From Trametes villosa (lineage: Eukaryota; Basidiomycota; Agaricomycetes; Polyporales; Polyporaceae), in contig PUDQ02000016.1 in NCBI GenBank assembly GCA_002964805.2, positions 620,001 to 684,000 on the forward strand: 64,000 bases of DNA, given 5' to 3'. Below the pieces are notes generated by a model that saw nothing but the letters and a program-made list of their open reading frames with translations, searched no databases and was not told the origin of the DNA. Both the position numbers and the translations under genes were made by a program. Shown piece by piece: positions 1 through 12,186 of this stretch. Within the stretch, counting starts at the first letter, position 1, and each line of letters begins with the position of its first letter.

Positions 1-788
1 CACATCACCTGGAACCTGGGCCTCGGCTTGTTTCTCAATGTAGCGTTTCCATTCCTCCGGGAGCTCGATGTCCGTATACGGTAGGTGCGTCTCGAGATGT
101 TTGACCGTAACGTCAATGACGTCGGACGCGTCGCTCACCCGCAGATGCAACCACCCGTGGCAAGCGAAGCGCGACATGCGGCGGCGGTCGCGCGCTTTGT
201 CGCCCTTATCGACCTTCGGCTTCTTGTCACGGTCCGCCGACTGGCAGCAGCTGTACGAGTACACGGTAGCCCCGGTACGCTTCTTCTTTTTCTTCCCTTC
301 GCGCCTGGACACTTACCCATCAATAATTGCAGCCTTTAATGAAACCAGATCACGTACGCCCAACGCAGCAGCATTGCCTCGCCTATGTTCGCCGACAGAT
401 CGTGTGCGCGCTCGGCGCGCGTACGGCCCACTCGTGCCTCAGCGCCGACGTCAACCTTCCAGTTCTGGAGATGACACGGGTTCTCCTCAGCCTCGCGGAG
501 ACGCGCGAGAAGATCCTCAAGCGCGATCGCAGGCTGTCCCTCCGGAAAGCCTTCCACCGGCACCTCCGGATCCTCTCGCCCTCCGCCGTCTTCTTCAGGT
601 CCAGGCTGGCCGGTATTGTCAGGCTGCTTCCGCTTCCGGTGTTTGCGCTGGCGCTCCGCCATCCGCTCCCGACACGGACTGCAAGACACTGAGTAGTCGC
701 TGTCTTTTGCACCGCCGGAATTGATCTTCTTCAGGAACTCTTTGGGCGGCTTCACCTGCCCGCATTCTTTGCACTTGCGAGGGTCCAT
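1..788 (-). CDS. MULE-like transposase, N-terminal part (runs off left edge)
   Basis: Two exons are seen: 788 to 358, then 304 to the window edge, joined by a 53-bp GT-AG intron (305-357, donor GTACGT, acceptor TCCAG) that keeps the frame. The start at 788 (MDPRKCKECG) gives an N-terminal Cys-rich segment with CxxC pairs (KCKECG, SCSPC), then a basic stretch and an acidic linker. Exon 2 holds a basic run followed by a conserved-looking block with SYSCCQ, RFACHGWLH and a Cys/His pattern ending near HLPYTDIELPEE. From memory this order matches the N-terminus of Agaricomycete proteins that carry a MULE transposase domain further on; that domain would lie outside the window. An in-frame upstream ATG at 848 would place a 12-base C homopolymer inside the coding region, so 788 is preferred. 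Exon structure is convincing; the family name is inference. Confidence 0.6.
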
Positions 789-798
789 GAGGGCGGTA

Positions 799-810
799 GG
801 GGGGGGGGGG
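799..810. repeat. 12-bp G homopolymer
   Basis: Uninterrupted run of G on the plus strand just upstream of the preferred start of the leftmost gene. On the gene's own strand it is a C run in the 5' leader, or a run of prolines if the upstream ATG at 848 is used. Such tracts are prone to length error in assemblies. Confidence 0.9.
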
Positions 811-2186
811 ACGAAGTCCAGAGGTACAAAAGTGCAAACTTCATCCATTGCACAGTTTGTCGCTCTCGATATTCTAGCTAATATCTGGTTTATTACAGGA
901 CTTGTAATCTACTACACAGCGTATCTAATCAGCGCGCCGGGCCGTAGGCGCGCGCGCGCGCGAGGATGCGCGAGGTGCGCGAGTGCGCGCGAGGTGGCGC
1001 GGGGTCGCGATGGTCGCGCGCGGGGTCGCGCGAGGCGAGGGGGCGCGCGCGAGGGCGGGGCCACTATGTCGGGACGAGTGGCGGTGGCGGGCGGGCGCTA
1101 CGGTGATGCAGCCACAGCGGGGTTTGAACGCCCGTGACAAACGGCTGGGCCGTTAACGTCAAGTCTCCCTCGGCCGTGCTGAGACTCGGTCGCTCGCCTG
1201 CTGCTGCCGCTCTATAGCTGCGCGCGCCTTATGCTGGGCTCTGTATCCCTCGCTTACTGTGTCTAGGCTCTCTCTATGTCTCGTTCGGATCTCTTGGTTC
1301 TGTCATAGCCCTCCCCCAGCCTCAATGCTGCCGCTCGATTCGCCCAGCTGCGGCAGCTTGCAGTATCCTGCGAGACTCCAGAAGAGCAGCCTGGTTAAGT
1401 GTGGATCAAATTTTCCTTCCAGGTGAGCTCTATGCGGCTCCTTATCCAACGTGTCTGCTGCGTATATCGGAAATGAGATCTGGTCTGGTCAATGAATGCA
1501 CGTCCCGCTCGCGCCGTCCTCTTCAGTCGTGCTATGCTGTACGCTGCCGTCTTTCTCTCTGAGCATTCTGCACGCTAGAAAGATGTCTGGAACTTGTGAT
1601 TGCTGCCCTGTGATGCTGCGGATTCTGGTTCGGGGAGTAGTTCACGCGAGTCGAGTGCTAACATATATTCATGTCCGCCTCAGCTCAGCAAGCATGGCGT
1701 ACAAATACCTACTCATACTCCGGGATGCGCTGGTCGTTCTGCATCTCGACCTCATCCAAGAGTTCTGAGACACACTCAACCCGGCGCGCGGCTGCGAGCA
1801 ACACCGCGTCTACACGCGTTCATCCGAGCAGGGGATCCCCATATCTATGCCACCTTGTCATCTCGAAAACAATGCGCTTCTGGATGCCATATCCTATAGG
1901 CTGGCCGGGGCCGGCGCGGAAGAGGCACTCCTGCTGAAGCCCGAGGTATGGCGACTCTCGTCAATCATGTCCGTCCGCTGAGGGCGGTCTGTGCCACGGC
2001 TCAGTCGGCGCTGGCGAGCGGGAACCCCGGGCGGTACCTTGTACGTTACGAGCATTCTCTCTCTAGTACGACTTTCGTCGCATCATCAGCCCAGCGGCAG
2101 CGCGCAGGTACAGCAGCCTACCGCGCCTCTCGCGCGCGCGCATTTTCCAATGCATATACTACAGCGTACGTTGTCTCCCCATGCGG

Positions 2187-2303
2187 TCCTTCCCGGGCAA
2201 TCAAAGAACATGCACAGCACTATGAAGGGCATCGCCGCGCATGTATATCTACGGACCTACCATCCGCATGATCAGCGTCAAAGTGTTCATGTGAGTGCAA
2301 CGG
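2187..2303 (+). repeat. Copy 1 of a diverged repeat
   Basis: Starts GTCCTTCCCGG and ends near GTGAGTGCAACGG. It aligns by eye, with many substitutions, to 3183-3300, about 996 bp away. The order of conserved words (CTTCCCGG, GAA-ATGCAC, ATCGCC, GTATA, ATGTGAGTGC-ACGG) is the same in both copies. Confidence 0.5.
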
Positions 2304-3182
2304 AATGCTCCTCCTCGTCGACGTACGGCGGATGCAGCACACCCACAGTCCGTTTCCGCGACTCCGAGGCACCCGAGCCAGCACGCCGGAAGCCAGCGCG
2401 TCCCGTAAATGTCCAGGCTGCCGATGACGCCTCACCTGGTAAGTACTTCATACCGCTCTCATGCTCCCCGCCTGCTGCAGACCTTGTATGCGCGTATCCG
2501 ACCTTGGAAACCGGTCGATGTCTGCGGCGTGGCGGTTTGCTTGGGCCGCGGTAACACTATCAGCAGCGTCCTATGCTCCACCAAATCGTATCATCACAGG
2601 TCATATCTCCACACGGGTCCCCCGTGAACTGAGAGCCCCGGAAAGGAATAGAAGCAGCGACCTGGAGGCTCTCAGCTTTGAGTGGCCGTTCGCTCATGAG
2701 AAGACAACGCGCAATCCGTATCACCCCATCTCACACGACGTTATGACCCACACGTTGCTGTGACGCCTCCAGGCTACCTCGGTAAGCGGAGTGGCTCCGA
2801 GGACGCGAATGGCGATACACTCACACGAGGAGAGGACGTGCCACGTAGCCAGCCGGTTTCTTCCAGAAGTACTCTGCGTCGCCCGTCTCTCTCCTTGCGT
2901 CCACGTACGTTCGCTCACTCATGCAACAGCTCATTGTCCCAACTCGCAGGCGTTGCGGAAGTGGGAGCATCCTACTGATATACTGTCCTCAGCTGGCTCT
3001 TGGCATCATCTTTCACCCGCCTCCTAGGCCCTCCCTCACGTCGAACAACGCCTATGCACCCCAGCCCGCCATTAGTGCCCGAACTGCCCGGCTCGCAGCA
3101 AATCCTGCCTTCTCGACCTCACGCCCTTCGTGGGTTGCTCGGTAGAGTAGAACATGGTTCGCTCGCTACGTGATTCCATAAC

Positions 3183-3300
3183 GTCCTTCCCGGAACTCGA
3201 AGAATATGCACTGCGTTATACGTGGTATCGCCACATACGTATACTTCTACAACCGCTGTCCTCGCGCTCAACATAAAAGAGTATATGTGAGTGCGACGGT
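3183..3300 (+). repeat. Copy 2 of a diverged repeat
   Basis: Partner of 2187-2303. In one frame it still reads as a short protein-like run (SFPELEEYALRYTWYRHIR), so the family may descend from coding sequence, but stops and frame breaks surround it. Confidence 0.5.
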
Positions 3301-4311
3301 AGCGGAAAGTTCGCTAACCAGTATCCTCCTACGTAGCAAAGTCTACTCAGAATACCGACGCCTATGTTGCCGATTGCATGCTCCGCAACGCGATGCACGC
3401 GCTCAAAAGGCGTCGGCCGGGCGGTGTACCCATCGAAACGAGAATTCACGTTCGCGGCACTCCTCTGGTAACGGGGCGTGATCTCTCTGTTGTTTCCCCT
3501 TACTGTACTTTGTACTCCTGTAAGCGAGTTGACCTCCCTTGGCATAGCTCGCCACTTGTGCTGCCATTGGTACGTCACATTGCGCACGAGGCCTACTTCC
3601 TCGTCGTTCTATCCATTCTGTCACCAATTACAACGCTAGCGTGCCTATGCGCAATCTGTTTTATCGTCATCCGATACAATTAAATGAACCTGCCCCAAAA
3701 CATTGTTTCGACCGAAGCTAGTCGAAGCCTGAACGCGCGAGCTGCTATACGGCCAGGCTATCGTTTCAGAACGGTAACCGGGTACCCAAATCCTGCTTGG
3801 TTCGCGCACGCTGGTGGATGGCAGAACCTTCGCGCCACAATGCTGGTGGACAGGGAAGTGACAAATATCTCGCCGCTCTAGATCGATCCTGTGGGTAGAT
3901 GGTTCCTGATCACAGTAACAGTGCGGAGCAGAGTCATGGCTCGCCGCCGCAATCATGAGTCTAGCTCCTGGAGTGCGAAGACAGGTTAGCACCCTGCTAG
4001 CCTTCGTCTGTTCGCCTTCGTGATTGAACGTTGACGAGTAAACAAAACTTGAACGTTTGCTGTGGCGAGCATTCGCCTTCCAGACCTTCAAATCAACGTT
4101 CTTTTCCCCTCGCCCCCTAGTATACAATCAGGAACCTAGTTTTCTCTGAGTCGGGCGACATTCGATAACATACGGTAGGAGGACGCTGAGCCGAGGGCCC
4201 GAATGTTGACAATAGCCTCTCAGACCGAAAACCTGACGCCAAAGAGCAACGCTACCATCTTGCAGATGGAACAGGTTATGATAGGAGAAGAAACATGTAT
4301 AGCAAGGTCGC

Positions 4312-7300
4312 TCAGCCTATCTTGACCATCAACAGGTACCGCAGCCGGACCTGCGAGGTGTTATACACGATATACTTCCCAGACCACGTGCATCAACCTC
4401 AGATCAAGTCTGCGAGAACGGGGGGCGATACGGACCTCGTTGTGGTGGAGACGCTTCTCTGGCATTTTGACATGCACGGCAGCGCCCTTGGGCATGTGGC
4501 AGCCGCTCAACTCTGGATTATTCAGGGCCGCGCCGGCGTCCTGCCAATCGCCAGGTTGCGAGTACCCCAAGCCCTTTGTCGCCCTGCAACAAAGAACCGA
4601 CAGCCGTCAGCGTCAGGATAGCAGCTCTATTTCAGACAAAGGTGACCTTGCGCCTGCCCTCTCGCAGTCGGCCTTTGCATCGCCGTTGCCTGAATACTGT
4701 TCGTAGAATGGCTTCGCTGCGACTTCGCAGAGGAGGAGCAGGCCAATGCTGTCGCTTAGGCTGCGAGTAGTGAGCGAGGGAGCCAGCCGAATGCGTATAG
4801 TATATACACTTACCAGGAGTGGCAGTGCTTCACAGACTAGGTACATGCGGGGAAGGTTAGTCTAACATCAGTGTCTCTACAAGTGAGCGTACCTTAGACA
4901 TTGTCTGTAGCAACGACTTTTGATCAGCGGTCCCCGTTACTGAGTTATCGCAGAAGGGACTCACATCCGCAAAATATACACCCTTGCCGAACATGTACCC
5001 TAGCCAATGTCAATAACAGCAGTGAATAGGGCAGACACAGAAAGGCACTCACCATTCACGGGCGCTGGGATCGGCGGCATTAGGGCTGAGTCGTGATAAA
5101 GAACTGGAAGAGCTGCTCACCTTCTGGGGGTGCAATTCGCAGACCTTGCTTCAGAATACCTGTACGCATCATTAGTGCGCAGATTTTAAGCTACCGCAAT
5201 AATAACGAGGCCCACCAGCGAAGTTCGTTGTGCGGGACCCATGCCACAGCAACAACCGTTCCCCGTCTAGGAGAGAACCAAAACCGGCCTCCATCCACGC
5301 TGCCGTCTCTTCCTCTCTGTGATTCCCCGTTTGTTACCCAAGCAACCAAGCCTCAGCTGGCAGACGCACCTCTCAACGCGGAACGCGTCCATTATATCGA
5401 CATCGTAATGGAGGGATGTTGCATCAGTGTGCATGTAACCGACGGCACGCGCGTACGTCTCGAGGGCTACAAATTCAGCACTCGCGCGTGTGACAACCTC
5501 CATGCGCGAGAGTTGCAGCGAGCGGAAGCGGTCGTCGAGCGGATTCACCGGACGCCCATCTACATCGCGCGGGATGGATGACGAGAGTAGTTTTGAAACG
5601 ACTTTCTGTAGGGAGCGGGGCGTTAGCGGGGAGTCAGTAGGATGGGTGCGGCGGAGGGAGGGGAGACGTGCCATTTCTCCCAAGGATTCAACGAGCTCTA
5701 GCTCCTACAGTGCCCTTGGGTGAGTGTATATTGTGTGGAGGGGGTATCTATATAATTACCCTTTTCAGCCTGTCGAGGTTGTCGATGACTATAGGTCGCT
5801 CTCTGCCAACCACATGTGGGATTACGCTGATCGCAGCCTCTTTCAATGTGTGCTACTCATCAATGTAGTCTTGGGAACGCACGAATAATAATGCTCAGTA
5901 AGGCCCTCAACAGCGCTTCGGAATCCGCAATAACTATTAGCGAGGTCACCGTCGGGCAGGGCGATCACTTCTGAGAGTTTCTGCACGTATGTCAAAATGT
6001 TGGAAGAGCCTGGAAGAGCCTCAGGACGCCATAACGTGCCTTCAATGCAGTAAATCCTTTCACGATAGTAGATTTGGCAAGTTTTCCTAGTAAACGAGGT
6101 CGACAGTGAGCGGAGCGAATGCCACAGCGATAGGTCGCAATACCGCCATACCAAGTGGGAGCTTGTTGGCGTCGTAATTCATCGAAGACAAGTGTGCGTC
6201 GATGTGGCTTCCAGAATGTTAGCTTCGTGTATGCACGTAGTGAGTGTTAGGCTCACGAGGGGTTGAAGATCAGCCTGCAAAGGGCCTGTTTCGTATAGTT
6301 CAGTCAGGCGACTCCCTAGCAAACGTAGACGTCGCATATTACGAACCTGAATCTCAGGTGACAGGGTCGAGTCTGGGATTCTTACTGCCTGCTGGCCGCT
6401 TGACCCACTGCTCTCCGCGGAGTCGCCCTTCGCCTTGTTGGCCTCTTCCTCGTCCTCCTCATCACCATACGAGCGCTCTGGAACAATGACGTTAGCAAGG
6501 TTGGTCTGTCAAGAAATGGGTGTGAGGCCTACCGAGCCACATATATTTTCCTGCGCATACAGCGATTAGAAAATGTGGAGGATATCGCTAGTGAGCATAC
6601 CAGGGTACCTTTCTTGGGCACCATGCCTACGCGCTGTTCCCAATGTACCCCCGCCTTTTCCTTGAACTTCTTCTTGAACTCGTCCACGGCCGTTATTGGC
6701 GTCAAATGACTCTATGGTCACATAGGCATCGGGCTTCTGCCTGCGCAGCACCGCAGGAACACCAGATACGCACCTTTTTTGCTGACTGGCCAATCTCACC
6801 GACACGGCCCCAGCGCGTATACAGGATACATTGAGCGTTATTGCCGACCTGGTGTAGCAGCTGTAGCACGTAGAATCTGACCCGTCGCAGATGTCAGAAA
6901 AGTAGTAAGTATACCAAGCGACTGCCAGGGATAAAAGTTGGTAAGCGTACTTATTCGCGTTCTTGCCAAGGTTGGTTTGGTTGAGCATCGCATCCCAGAC
7001 GCCTTCAGGGGTGACTAGCACCTCGTGAGTATCTGTCGCGACGTACAACGTAGAGTCAGCCTTCAGTATGGCGCAGTCATAGTGTATCTGGGAGACAGAC
7101 CGACGAGACCGGATGCGGCGTCCACAGGAGCAGCACCGCGCTTTACGACGGAGACCTAGGAAACCAGGTTCAGGACAAATGTGCACTCCGGCATATACCC
7201 TGGCATCACGAGCTTTCTAGCAGTAAATCCGAGTGGTATCCAACACACCATTTTCTGCGGCAAGTCTGCCACATCCTTCGCCCTCTTTCTCACAGCCTTG

Positions 7301-7707
7301 CTCGCCAGCTTAGTCCCGGAATTCTTGGTGTCAGTGTCTCCGCCCGCATCCGACGCGCTGGCGCCTTTGCGCGCCCGCTTGCTCTTCGGCTGTTTCACCT
7401 CTTGCTCTTCGTCTTCATCTTCCTCCGTGTCCTCCTCCGCGTCCTCTGCGTCCTCATCGTCCGACTCCCCTCGTGTCCGCTTGCCCTTGCCCTTCTCTGC
7501 ATCCCGCGGCTTACCCAGGGCCTTCGCTGTTGATACCGCCTTAGAAGGCGAGGGCGAAAACGCAGCAGCAGCAGCCATCACAGCTGCTGCTTTCGCGGAA
7601 GGTGTGCGGTTTCGAGGGCTTGTTCGCGTCGCGGCGGGCCTCACGGTGTCGTTTGCGCTAGGCCCGATACCCGCATTTGTAGCATCAGCCTTTTTCCTTG
7701 GAGGCAT
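4312..7707 (-). CDS. PARP: Poly(ADP-ribose) polymerase (WGR-PRD-PARP)
   Basis: Transfers ADP-ribose from NAD+ to proteins, normally in the nucleus in response to DNA damage. Exon 1 (7707-7249) starts MPPRKK and is a disordered Ala/Ser, acidic and Lys-rich tail of about 153 residues. The next exons give a WGR domain: LNQTNLGKNANK and, near 6,800, TRWGRVGEIGQ. These are followed by KYMWLE, then the regulatory domain (LPLGKLAKSTIVKG near 6,100; YYS-VIPH near 5,850). The catalytic domain holds all three H-Y-E residues: His in LWHGSR (about 5,240), Tyr in GKGVYFAD (about 4,990) and Glu in NEYIVY (about 4,370). The protein ends VRLRYLLMVKIG, stop at 4312. It has about 15 short GT-AG introns; some boundaries are approximate. 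No BRCT domain or zinc finger is visible in the N-terminal tail. No frameshift was seen. Confidence 0.93.
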
Positions 7708-8398
7708 TTCGTAGTTCACCGACGGTCGCAAGAGTCAATCTGGTCAGTAGTGGGAGCGCGAAGTCAAGCAAGGCCCAGCACGTAGAGGCCGGGGGGGACA
7801 CTCATAACCGCGCCGACACGTGTTTTGCATGAGGCTTGGGTACAGCGTTATTACAGCTTCATAGTTGAGTGTGACACAGTGAAGAGGACACGAGCAAGCC
7901 AGAAACGGGGGAATGACCTGCTCACGTCAAGGTAAGTTTGGAACGAACTCTGCTCCGGCGCTTGGGCACCTTCGAAGTTTGCAGAAGTGGCAGTTCACGG
8001 TCAAAGTTGGCTCTCGATGAATGGACCTTCCAAAATTACACTGCAGGCGGGCGTTTCAGAGGATTCTCGCAAAGCCATACTGAGAAAAGGCATATCAGTA
8101 CTCACATAAGTTTCGTAGCAATGGAGTTCGTTGACCGTGGCTGTCGGACAATGAGCCCCCCCGTAGTCAAGCTCGCGTAATGACAAATAACGTGGAAGCG
8201 TACACAAAATGAGTATATCCCCGCTCTCAGTTCCAAATGTTGAGGCACACGACGCGCGCGACCGGGTCGCGCGCGTCGCGAGCGCGGTCGCGTGTGCGTG
8301 AGCACCGCGCCGCGCTCGGCGAAGGGCAAAGCGCCTGCGACCGCGTGAGCGCTCAAGGCGAGTGGAAGGGCGAGGGGATTCGGTTGGCTGACTCGTTG
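7708..8398. other. Intergenic region upstream of the PARP gene
   Basis: No supported gene. Contains the presumed promoter of the PARP gene at its left end and a CpG-rich tract of repeated CGCG words at about 8,249-8,300. Confidence 0.5.
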
Positions 8399-9420
8399 CT
8401 ACTTATAATACACGCTGGACGTTCGAGTGCGCGTCCGCGTTGTCTTGCGCGGCCGCGGCGCGAGGGGGCGCGGGAGACAGTGCTGCGACGTGTGCGCGGA
8501 CCCGGCGTGCACGCCCGGGAGGGTGTCCGGCAGCGCGAACAACGCTGAGGACGACGCTGAAGATATCGTGGAGGGCGATGCGACGGTGCAGCCTGCAGGG
8601 ACTTGCGAGTGCGGTGGCACGAAGGGTGAGTCGTTGAATATGTCCATCGGGATGTGCTGCTGGCTCTGGTTGACAAACGAGATTGAGGCCTCAGACGGGA
8701 AGAGGGAGGGGTACTCCATCAGTGACGGGTGCACGTGCGACATCTGCTCCTCCACGGTCTGCGGGAGCGGCGTGCACTCGTCGCTGCTCGGCGTTGACGC
8801 CGCTGCCACGCCGCCCGCCACAGAGGCCGGTGTAGACGCGGTCGGCGTCGTCGCGTTCGAGTCATGCGGCTTCGCGGGAATGCGAGTGCGCTTGCGCGAG
8901 AGGGTCTTGTTCGTGAGCACGCGCGTCTGCCCGCCGAAGATCGCGAGCTCGTCCTGGAACTGGTCGTCCGGCCCGCCGATGTGCAGCTGGATGTCAAGCG
9001 ACGGGCTCATGTGCCGATTGCTGTACCTGCTGTACGCCTTCAGCGCGCGGTCCTTCAGGTTCCGCAGGATTGGCTATGGGAAGAGCAATCAGCAGGCAAG
9101 CAGATAGTGCAGGACAATGCTGACTAGGGCTTGCCGCGCGCAGGAACTCATCGCTGCTCCGCGCTCGAAGAAGTCGACAGCGAGGTCCAGGTCGGTGAGA
9201 GCGCTTGGCGCCATCGTCGCGCTAGGCAAGCGCGTGACGGTGCTTCCCAGGAGACATACCTACATCTGCAAGAAGATCTGTAGTCAGCGTGGAGCCCGCG
9301 GGAAGACGAAGGCAGCCATTGAAACACGTATTTGCGCCAACGGCTGATTGGTTGAAGAGGCAAACAGAAGATGTACAACAGCGAAGAACGCATGCGTCCA
9401 CATGCCGCAGAAGCGGCTGC
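8399..9420 (-). pseudogene. Fungal transcription factor, C-terminal remnant
   Basis: Minus-strand exons read: a segment with CGMWTHAFFAVVHLLFASS (about 9,420-9,330), a segment with LTDLDLAVDFFERGAA (about 9,220-9,130), an intron ending CCCATAG near 9,075, then PILRNLKDRALKAYSRYS and a long Ser/Thr/Pro-rich tail ending at 8399. The helical motif followed by a disordered tail resembles the C-terminal part of Agaricomycete Zn2Cys6 factors with a fungal_trans domain. Neither the DNA-binding cluster nor most of the regulatory domain can be found upstream, so the gene appears truncated. It could also be the 3' end of a gene whose 5' exons I failed to recognise. Confidence 0.45.
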
Positions 9421-9499
9421 AGATTTCCGGGCTATGGGGATCGACGAACGCGTAAGAGTTAGATTTACAGTGACGATGTGAGAGAATAACGTCGAATAT

Positions 9500-9951
9500 G
9501 TTGGCATGCGCGGTCACGGTCGGGTCGCTGCTCGAGTAAAACGCCAGTAAGAAGTCGTTAAAGGAGATCCAGTTGTAGCTCTTAACAGCTGCTAGTACGC
9601 CATGGATTTTCTCCAGTCGCCGGGCTTGGCTGCTCGGCGCAGGCGTGCGCGACATCGACGTAGTACGGACAGAGACCGCGGCTGGGCGCTTCGCGTTACT
9701 CTCGGATTAGCATTGTTACTTATCGCGACCTAGCACCGCGTTCAAGCTCAGATAGATAACGATTGTAGTCGATTGTAATCAATGGGCCACCCCCCAGACC
9801 CCTTCACTTTCCCGGACTTTGAGACAAGACCGTCCACGCTGACACGTGAACGGTCTTGGTATGAGACTAAGGCAATTCCCGCGGCCGCGCGCCTGTTTCT
9901 CTTGCTTGCGTCGCCGTCCACGCTCGTTCCCGACTCATATTCATCGCTCAA
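9500..9951 (-). other. Coding-like fragments, possibly DUF6589-type N-terminus
   Basis: One minus-strand ORF from 9655 (start MSRTPAPSSQ) contains LEKIHGVLAAVKSYNW followed by a FNDFLLAFYSS segment. This loosely resembles the helical N-terminal region of DUF6589 proteins such as the one at 16001. A second ORF, 9951-9748 (start MSDEYESGTS), has normal amino-acid composition but no recognised domain. They may be first exons of the remnant at 8399-9420 or unrelated debris. Confidence 0.25.
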
Positions 9952-12070
9952 GCCTCGGTCGTTAATTGACCGTAAAGAGCAATCTAGGAGGCTGCACCTT
10001 CATTCAACATGTCACGTAAGTAGTAGCCTGGACGCTATCCCGTACGCCGTGTATCTATTATAACTGTGGGCGAAGGCGCGTAGCAGACTCCATCGGCTTG
10101 CCATAGGAGAGCCACGCCCAATTGACTGCCGAACTCGCGGATTTACCTTCATTACAGCGCGTCAGAACGTAGTACCGATGAGACATTCGCACCGTAGCCT
10201 GCGTAGACATCCTAACGGAGAGCTATGCAACATAGGCCCGCGGCGTTGAGCGTGTATTGCGCGCCCACCGCGGTGTCAAGGTCGCCCTGAGCATGGGTGG
10301 AGGGCGTGGATGGCGAGACGTACCGCTCCCGCGTCACTCGCGGTAGAATGAGGCGTACTATGTTTCCATGATGTGATTTGTTAGATCAGTATGCACGGGG
10401 CCACGGGAGTATAAAAGCCGCTCTAATGACGAGCAGTGTCCGCACTCACTAAGCCCGTGCATCTGGAAACCCGACAGAGGAAACAAGATGGTCCGTCCAG
10501 ATTGGTGCTCCTGCGCACGAGCGCGTTTCTGGGTAACTTCTGCGTGGGGAGAGAGCTCTGATTGGCCAGGCGTGTAGACCAGGTCTGCAGCGCGGAACAG
10601 AAGGTACGAGTGCCGCGAACGAGTCCGCTGAAAATGCTTTGAGAAACATGTAGGCGTGGTATGAGGGCACGGCGCGAACAGGCGGACCTGGTGTCAGCTT
10701 CTCAGCTTCTGCCGAAATATTGGATGGTGCGGTAGATTATGCTCGCGCCGTTGCCTAATTCCGCGTCAGTGAATAGCCAGAAACAAGCTCGCCTGCGCAG
10801 CGTACTCCGCCCTGTAAGCACTGATACCCCCGTTCCTCTGCGGGTGTATTAATCTCGGCAGAGAAGCCCACGTAGCGCGACGTTTTAACTCACGGTTGCC
10901 CGCTGCCTCGTTCAACCGACTATAGTGGGAAACACTCCGTGTAACCGGAAAGATACGGCGCAGCTGCAAAAAGAGCTTATTCGCAACGCGTTTGCATTCC
11001 CTTGCGTGGAGCTCGTTTTGCATTGCGGAGCTGAAAACGTGCGCCCCCCACCAAGGCTGCTAGCGCCAGATCTGCATTGCTCCGCTCCTTGTTGGTGCTA
11101 CCCCACGAAAAAAACGCGTCTGCGAATAAGCCCTAAAGCGCATCCGGGCGCGGAGCAACCTGGGGTGAGGAACGGTTAATGAAGCACGTGGTATCTTCAA
11201 AATGAGAGATAGTTGCAGCAATCGCACATCGTTAGCGGCATTGAGCGCAATATTGCTCGAGATGCTACTCACAAATATTTCCACCGCCAACAGAAGACGT
11301 ACAACTTGCCGAGCGTTGCGGGTCTGACTCTTGAGAGGAACGCTCCAGGGCAGAGCAAACGGGACGCCATCGAGGACTGGGGATCGCCCTGGTTCTGCTT
11401 TCCTGGGTCAGCACTACCGAGGGCTAGTAGATACTCACTTCTATCAACACCTGATTGACCGATACAGGTCTTCTTGCGTTCGACAGCGCCGGGGGTCGAA
11501 TTTGCACTCGTGAGATACGCGACATGGGCGAGAAGCTACACGTAGTGAGTGAGTGAACAGGTACACAGAGAACCTGACGTACCAGTTGAAAGTCTATCTT
11601 GTGATGAGGCGTCCTCGTTGCGCTCAAGGTTGTCGACCAATAGAGCGTGGACGGGATAGCGTCCTATGTGTATGCTATTCGCAATCTCCTCGTCCACCTT
11701 CGTGAGCGTCACAGGCTAGGCTTTACAGTCACTCACCACGTAGCTTTGTACATCTGTATACCCATGCTATCATGAACAATCAGAGGTGTTGGTGCGATGA
11801 TGCTGACGCCGTCTCACAAGGACGAGGAAGAGCTTGACGTGGCCTGATGATGTGGGTTTAGACCTTTCAGCAGCAGCGAAGCCAACGGCGCAGAAGGACA
11901 CAGTGCATTTTGCTTCAACAAGTAGCCACAACGTTACGGGCCATCATCGACATCGGAAAGGTGGTGCTAGAGTAGAGTAGAGCTGAACGCTGGGAGGAAT
12001 ATCGGGAGTGTGGGTGGAAGGCCGAGGAATGGGACTGTGGGCGTGAGGCAGAAGCGCTGAGGCCTGAGGG

Positions 12071-12186
12071 CGTGTCGACAAAGACGCCGCGAAGTAGGCG
12101 TGCGATAGGACAAGCGCCGGAGTCTGGGTAGGTATGACGTCATTGACTGAGGCGCTGGCAACCGAGGCGGACGCGCACATTAAATA
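12071..12186 (+). repeat. Dispersed repeat with CRE and TATA-like words, copy 1
   Basis: Aligns by eye to 30278-30407. Shared words in order: CGTG, ACGCC-CGAAG, GGACAAGCGCCGGA-TCTGG, TGACGTCAT (perfect CRE palindrome, 12135-12142), GCGCTGGCAACCGA, then an AT-rich TTAAATA at 12180-12186. The spacing from CRE to AT-box is 45 bp here and 50 bp in the other copy. Confidence 0.65.

Larger units (their letters stand above)
849..4311. other. Gene-poor stretch with decayed repeats
   Basis: No ORF here can be joined into a believable exon chain. Positions 945-1075 are very CpG-rich, with runs of alternating GC. From about 1,490 to 3,600 the plus strand is pyrimidine-rich and holds short overlapping ORFs of skewed composition. 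A diverged pair of segments lies at 2187-2303 and 3183-3300. The stretch probably consists of old transposon sequence; I see no functional gene in it. Confidence 0.55.

Noticed and set aside
1100..1140. tRNA-like T-arm word (GGGGTTTGAACGCCC)
   Set aside because: No matching acceptor, D or anticodon arms could be found around it.
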